From Treponema sp. (GTDB lineage Bacteria > Spirochaetota > Spirochaetia > Treponematales > Breznakiellaceae), in contig JAIRUO010000030.1 of assembly GCA_031254385.1 (NCBI GenBank), positions 1 through 10,616 of the forward strand: a stretch of DNA of 10,616 nt, given 5' to 3'. The position numbers and the translations under genes were made by a program. Every line of letters begins with the position of its first letter. Position 1 is the first letter of the stretch. A model generated the notes under the pieces. It made no database searches, was not told the DNA's origin, and worked only from the letters and a program-made list of their open reading frames with translations. This document shows, piece after piece, positions 7,113 to 10,616 of this stretch.

Positions 7113-7733
7113 ATGAAAAATAGCAGAAATATATTTTATCATGAAATTAATGAATTCATTACCTCATCAAAAAATATACGGGATAAAGATAGAATAAAAC
7201 AAAAGTATTTAGACCTCGTTAAGAAATATCATCCAGACGTAAATAACAAAATAGACAAAAACATTTTAAACGAATATATGGTAATAATCAATAATAGTTA
7301 TGAAGAAATAATGAGTAACACAGTAAGCAAAACATATATAAATACAGAAAATAATAATATAGGAAGCTTTAATTTTAGTTTATTCATGCTGTTATTAGGA
7401 AAAATTACAGAAAAGGGCATTAATAAAGAAACCATAAAAGATAAAATTTTTTTGGGATACAAAAATTTACTCATAACGGAAATAGAAAAGTCAAGTAAAG
7501 ACGCTAGCGAAGCATTTAAACTGCTATTTTCAGATAAAATAATAATAAAATATAGTGAAAAAATAGACTTGTTTAATAACGGGATTATGCACTATGTAAA
7601 TAAACAAGAGCAAGAGATAGCAGACAGCTATTTAGCTGAATATAAGGATAATTGCAAGAAAAAAGAAGAAAAAAATGCAATAGAAGTATTACAGAAATGG
7701 TATAAAGAAGCGCATGAGGCATACCAATTATAA
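7113..7733 (+). CDS. AT-rich J-domain (DnaJ-like) protein of unknown role
   Basis: The 206-residue protein begins with a J domain (about 6-68): helix II and the loop read KYLDLVKKYHPDVNN, with the invariant HPD at 40-42, followed by a helix ending NNSYEEIM. This tripeptide stimulates Hsp70 (DnaK) ATPase in all J proteins. The remaining 140 residues are lysine-rich and mostly helical, with no zinc finger, Gly/Phe region or substrate-binding domain. It is therefore not a canonical DnaJ but a type III-like J protein whose target is unknown. Base composition stands out: hand counts of three 60-base samples gave 20-28% G+C, against 50% in the adjoining flavoprotein gene. No clear Shine-Dalgarno precedes it, and the ATG is 2 bases after the upstream stop, suggesting translational coupling. 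Foreign origin is possible. An intrinsic terminator follows. Confidence 0.75.
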   Translation: MKNSRNIFYHEINEFITSSKNIRDKDRIKQKYLDLVKKYHPDVNNKIDKNILNEYMVIINNSYEEIMSNTVSKTYINTENNNIGSFNFSLFMLLLGKITEKGINKETIKDKIFLGYKNLLITEIEKSSKDASEAFKLLFSDKIIIKYSEKIDLFNNGIMHYVNKQEQEIADSYLAEYKDNCKKKEEKNAIEVLQKWYKEAHEAYQL

Positions 7734-7762
7734 TGTGTAAGCCCCCTTGCGCCCAATGCGAG

Positions 7763-7796
7763 TACCGGCCTTTCTACAAGAAAAGCCGGTAGTTTT
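7763..7796 (+). terminator. Strong intrinsic terminator after the J-domain gene
   Basis: TACCGGC (7763-7769) pairs with GCCGGTA (7785-7791). After one mismatch, five more pairs (7771-7775 with 7779-7783) close an ACA loop, and TTTT follows at 7793-7796. It ends the flavoprotein/J-domain transcript. It also lies just past the stop of the convergent binding-protein gene. On that strand the hairpin is not followed by a T run, so it would work poorly as that gene's terminator. Confidence 0.8.
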
Positions 7797-7802
7797 GCTT
7801 AC

Positions 7803-9374
7803 TTACCTACTGGCACGATACAGTGCGTTCATCTCTCTAGTAACCTGCTCACCGCCAGCTCTCCACCATTGGTCGATAGCGGCCAGCAGTTGCGTCCTGC
7901 TGATAGTTCCATCAATATAGTCAAGCCTTGCGTTGTTGAGAATATCTGTCAACGCGTTGCCTAATTGGACTGAAGTCGGGGACGTGTATGACGCACCGTA
8001 ATTTGGCACGACATAAGGCAGGCTGTCTACTTTAACCTTCTCTTCCAGGATTTGAGCCCAGTGCGTGGGGGGACGTACAGGAAGCCTCTTTGCCGCTTCT
8101 GCCGGAGTATTCCAGTAAGGAAGCATCTGGTTTAAACCATCCCGCCAGTTTGCGGTTAGGATGTTAGAATCTCTTGCATTGGCTGCGGTCAATTCTGCGG
8201 CGCTCATGATAGTGTAATAACCATCGTCCGCTATGTAATAAGTAACATCCGGATATCCCCGCTCAATAAGATCAAGCATCTGCGCATCGCCCAGCTTGTC
8301 AAGGAATGTTAGCACACGGAGCAAATCGGCCTCAGTCTGGACTTGCCTCTTGGAGACGGCGATCAAGTCACTGAACCCGGCTTGGGGCCTGACCCTCATT
8401 GGCAAATTATTATAAGTGAATCCCATGACTATATTGTGCCTGACATTCGGATTCGTAGTTTCCATATTTGTCTGGTTTCTTCTAAAACGGTCAACAACGT
8501 CAGCGCTTGCGCCGGCGATGCCGCCCCGGAGGAGGTTATCCCAATCGCCCGCAGGATAGGTTCTCCAGTCCGGGTTGATGAGTTTATCTTCGTATACGAC
8601 TTTGCGGAACCAGTCAAGAGCCGTAAGCCACTCGGGAGTCCTCCACTTATGGATCAGCTCGCCGTTTCGAATATCCCATTCATTGGGCACGCCAAACCAC
8701 ATTTCCATAATGTCCCATACGCCTGTATATGATGACACGCCAAGACCATAGGTGTCGTTGATGCCGTTCCCGTCCGGGTCATTATACGTAAACGCCCATA
8801 ACATATTGTAGAATTCATCGACGGTCGTGGGCGGCCTCATGTTAAGCCTCTCAAGCCAGTCTTGGCGGTAGCCAATGCCAAACCGGGTCAAATCCCTTGA
8901 ACGGGGTATTCCGTATAATTTGCCATTGTAACCCGCCCCGTTGCGTGCAACATCTGACATCATGTGGAGGTTGGGGAACATGTAGGTTCCGTTGGCATTC
9001 CTTCTGTCAATATAAGGCGTCAATTCCCAGAATGCGTTGTTATCGCACGCCAATTTGAATTCATTACTATTACCGGTAATAATCAAAGTCGGCAATTCGC
9101 CAGAGGTGAATAACAATGTTAGCCTTTCATAATAAGCATCAAGCGCAAAATGCGTTACGGTAAGGTTGACATTGGCATAGTTGTTTATATCCTGGATGAG
9201 CTGTCTGGCATACCTGTTGTTGTCATGTTCATTTGAACCATAAGGGACATAGAAAGATATCGGATATGGGGCGCCTCCAGACGTTCCTTGCGAAGTATCT
9301 GCCCTTGGCGTAGCAAAAACCATTCCTGCCACGAGAACCGCAAGTGTCAAAAATAAAAACCTTTTCTTGTTCAT
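7803..9374 (-). CDS. ABC transporter substrate-binding protein (LplA-like, carbohydrate uptake)
   Basis: The 523-residue protein starts with a Sec signal peptide: NKKR, a hydrophobic core, and VFA at about 20-22 before TPRADTS. No cysteine follows the core, so it appears to be a soluble periplasmic protein rather than a lipoprotein. The mature part resembles the large family 1 solute-binding proteins of the LplA/LipO type, with early PISFYVPYGSNEHDNN, TSGELPTLIITG and LYGIPRSRDL blocks and many Trp, Tyr and Asn residues suited to sugar binding. It should capture an oligosaccharide and hand it to the permease pair. An AGAGG sequence lies about 10 bases before the ATG at 9374. It follows the permease gene on the same strand after a 128-base gap with its own candidate promoter and an 18-bp palindrome. 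The ligand cannot be predicted. Confidence 0.88.
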   Translation of the reverse strand: MNKKRFLFLTLAVLVAGMVFATPRADTSQGTSGGAPYPISFYVPYGSNEHDNNRYARQLIQDINNYANVNLTVTHFALDAYYERLTLLFTSGELPTLIITGNSNEFKLACDNNAFWELTPYIDRRNANGTYMFPNLHMMSDVARNGAGYNGKLYGIPRSRDLTRFGIGYRQDWLERLNMRPPTTVDEFYNMLWAFTYNDPDGNGINDTYGLGVSSYTGVWDIMEMWFGVPNEWDIRNGELIHKWRTPEWLTALDWFRKVVYEDKLINPDWRTYPAGDWDNLLRGGIAGASADVVDRFRRNQTNMETTNPNVRHNIVMGFTYNNLPMRVRPQAGFSDLIAVSKRQVQTEADLLRVLTFLDKLGDAQMLDLIERGYPDVTYYIADDGYYTIMSAAELTAANARDSNILTANWRDGLNQMLPYWNTPAEAAKRLPVRPPTHWAQILEEKVKVDSLPYVVPNYGASYTSPTSVQLGNALTDILNNARLDYIDGTISRTQLLAAIDQWWRAGGEQVTREMNALYRASR

Positions 9375-9405
9375 CTTTACTCTACCTCTTCTTTATAAAT
9401 TTTTT

Positions 9406-9434
9406 GGCATTATGCCTTGTATGCTAGCATACAA
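9406..9434 (-). promoter_or_regulatory. Palindromic operator candidate in the leader of the binding-protein gene
   Basis: TTGTATGCTAGCATACAA (9417-9434) is a perfect 18-bp palindrome. Immediately beside it, GGCAT-T-ATGCC (9406-9416) forms an 11-base inverted repeat. Both lie 32-60 bases before the binding-protein ATG and downstream of the candidate promoter at 9468-9496. A perfect palindrome of this size is typical of a homodimeric repressor site, so sugar-responsive repression is the simplest reading. No regulator gene is in the window, and a role as an RNA hairpin is the alternative. Confidence 0.55.
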
Positions 9435-9467
9435 TTCCCCTCCGCACAAGCTTATTGGGGTGTTATA

Positions 9468-9496
9468 ATAATATACTATAAATCAAAAAAAAACAA
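9468..9496 (-). promoter_or_regulatory. Possible promoter of the binding-protein gene
   Basis: On the minus strand TTGTTT (9496-9491, 3 of 6 matches) and TATTAT (9473-9468, 5 of 6) are 17 bp apart, with a T-rich spacer. It would start transcription near 9461 and give a leader of about 86 bases that includes the palindrome. It would let the binding protein be made in excess over the permeases, as is usual for ABC importers. The weak -35 keeps this tentative. Confidence 0.35.
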
Positions 9497-9502
9497 CCTC
9501 CT

Positions 9503-10546
9503 TTACTCACCTGTTATTCCAGTCCGCTCTATCCCCTGCATGAACTTGCGCTGCGCAAAGGCGAAGAACGCCAGCACCGGTGCCATAATGATGGCCGCGC
9601 CGGACATTATAACAGCATTATTGATAGTATCATCATTTTCTGGCAATCCCAATGCCGCCAGCCTCTCATATAACTGTTCGGGCGGCAAGTTGACAATCTG
9701 TACAATCGACCTGATTCTGGGCGGCAGGAACCCCCTAACCGCACTGTACACGTATATAGCCGGTTCATAAAAGTCATTCCAGTGCCATACCACTGATAAC
9801 ACGGTTACCACGACCAGCGAGGCCCCGGCAAGCGGGAACGCTATCTGCCAGTACGTGCGCATAAAACCGCACCCGTCTATCCTCGCCGCATTTTCAAGAT
9901 CCCTTGGAAGCGTAAGGTAAAACTGCCTGAATATGAACACATACAATGCGCCTCTAAGCCCAAACCCAAAGAAGGTAGGAACTATCAAAGGCAGATACGT
10001 GTCCAGCCAGCCAAAACTTGAGAAAGTCAGGTACAGCGGTATGATGAGTGTTTGTACTGGCACTATGAACGCAAGCATTACGAACACAAACAGCAGTTTT
10101 TTAAACGGAAAGTTAAACCTTGCGAACCCATATCCTATAAACGAACAGGCAATTACATGGCCAAAGGTCGCCAATATTGTTACCTGTAACGAATTCGGCA
10201 AAAATCTATTTAGGTTTAAGAGGTTCGACGCTATAAAATAATTCTCGAACTTTATTTCAGACGGTATCCATTGTACGGCAAAATTGTTAAGGTCGGTAGT
10301 TGACATAACGGAAGTTACCAGCATATACAGGAACGGAAACAGAAATACGAACGACAACCCTATCAGCAGCAGATACATCGCAATAGTCATGATAATGCCC
10401 TGATAACCTGATTTGGTAGTAAATTTATGTTTAAGCCTTCTTAAAAAAACGTGCGTTTTTTGATCTTGCCTGCCGCCCTGGCCAAGCTCATTATGCGCGT
10501 TTTTTCTTTGATTCGAATACAAAGACTTTGCGGTTTTTCCTGCCAC
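9503..10546 (-). CDS. ABC transporter permease, LplC-type (carbohydrate uptake)
   Basis: The 347-residue protein is an MalG/LplC-like inner-membrane subunit. After a basic N-terminus of about 48 residues, hydrophobic segments lie near 50-75, 118-142, 150-175, 185-207, 240-256 and 312-332. The cytoplasmic EAA loop that docks the ATPase is LENAARIDGCGFMRTYWQIAF-like at about 217-237, with the invariant Gly in DGCG. It would form the channel with an LplB-type partner, presumably encoded beyond the right edge, and a shared ATPase. The start is GTG at 10546, supported by a perfect AGGAGG about 9 bases upstream. No other good in-frame start precedes the first membrane segment. Length exceeds the usual roughly 290-310 residues because of the N-terminal extension. 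The stop is followed directly by another AGGAGG (9502-9497) with no open frame behind it. Confidence 0.88.
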   Translation of the reverse strand: MAGKTAKSLYSNQRKNAHNELGQGGRQDQKTHVFLRRLKHKFTTKSGYQGIIMTIAMYLLLIGLSFVFLFPFLYMLVTSVMSTTDLNNFAVQWIPSEIKFENYFIASNLLNLNRFLPNSLQVTILATFGHVIACSFIGYGFARFNFPFKKLLFVFVMLAFIVPVQTLIIPLYLTFSSFGWLDTYLPLIVPTFFGFGLRGALYVFIFRQFYLTLPRDLENAARIDGCGFMRTYWQIAFPLAGASLVVVTVLSVVWHWNDFYEPAIYVYSAVRGFLPPRIRSIVQIVNLPPEQLYERLAALGLPENDDTINNAVIMSGAAIIMAPVLAFFAFAQRKFMQGIERTGITGE

Positions 10547-10616
10547 GCTTCTTCACCTCCTCTACTTCATTGACGTGTATATAGCCCTTCATTCCCGCGA
10601 ATACTATGGCCACCAG
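10491..10616 (-). CDS. C-terminal end of an unidentified upstream gene, overlapping the permease start
   Basis: One minus-strand frame is open from the window edge to a TAA at 10493-10491. It gives 41 residues that begin with a hydrophobic run (LVAIVFAGMKG) and end in a lysine/arginine-rich tail (ESKKKRA). The beginning looks like the end of a membrane segment, but I do not recognise the protein, and it does not resemble the usual end of an LplB permease. If real, it overlaps the permease gene by 56 bases. The other two frames stop at once or at 10568-10570 with unpromising sequence, so this frame is the most plausible but is not proven. Confidence 0.4.
   Translation of the reverse strand: MVAIVFAGMKGYIHVNEVEEVKKRGRKNRKVFVFESKKKRA

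Overview
The window looks like chromosomal DNA from a free-living or host-gut heterotroph. Its genes are mostly housekeeping and sugar-metabolism types at moderate G+C. My best guess is a Treponema-like spirochaete. The guess rests on the style of the sugar-uptake genes: an LplA/LplC-type pair whose binding protein has a Sec signal ending in VFA and no lipobox cysteine. There is no rRNA or other decisive marker, so this is inference.

Left part (1-2204). A PLP-dependent decarboxylase of the ornithine/diaminopimelate type runs off the left edge on the minus strand. It diverges from a two-gene plus-strand unit, a phosphinothricin-type N-acetyltransferase followed 22 bases later by melA, a GH4 alpha-galactosidase. 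Middle-left (2222-4811), on the minus strand, is a membrane-anchored family 2 glycosyltransferase followed by rmuC, probably one transcript and convergent with melA. Middle (4853-6279), on the plus strand, holds an HD-domain protein and a Cof-type HAD phosphatase. Both lack a Shine-Dalgarno and have -10-like hexamers very close to the ATG.

Centre (6280-7796). A 169-base spacer holds a promoter-like sequence and a compact multi-stem structure, with a small hairpin next to the tRNA. It leads straight into tRNA-Leu(UAA). The tRNA is followed 21 bases later by an iron-sulfur flavoprotein gene and, 2 bases after that, by a very AT-rich J-domain gene. A strong intrinsic terminator ends the block.

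Right part (7803-10616), on the minus strand, is an ABC sugar-uptake module. In transcription order it has the tail of an unidentified gene, an LplC-type permease with a long N-terminal extension, a 128-base regulatory gap with an 18-bp perfect palindrome, and a periplasmic substrate-binding protein. The binding protein and permease would import an oligosaccharide. MelA could act on galactosides inside the cell, but it is about 5.6 kb away and no direct link is visible.

No CRISPR array, insertion sequence, phage gene or defence cassette was seen, and no gene-free stretch exceeds 300 bases. The least explained pieces are the structured spacer before the tRNA, the AT-rich J-domain gene, and the palindrome before the binding-protein gene.
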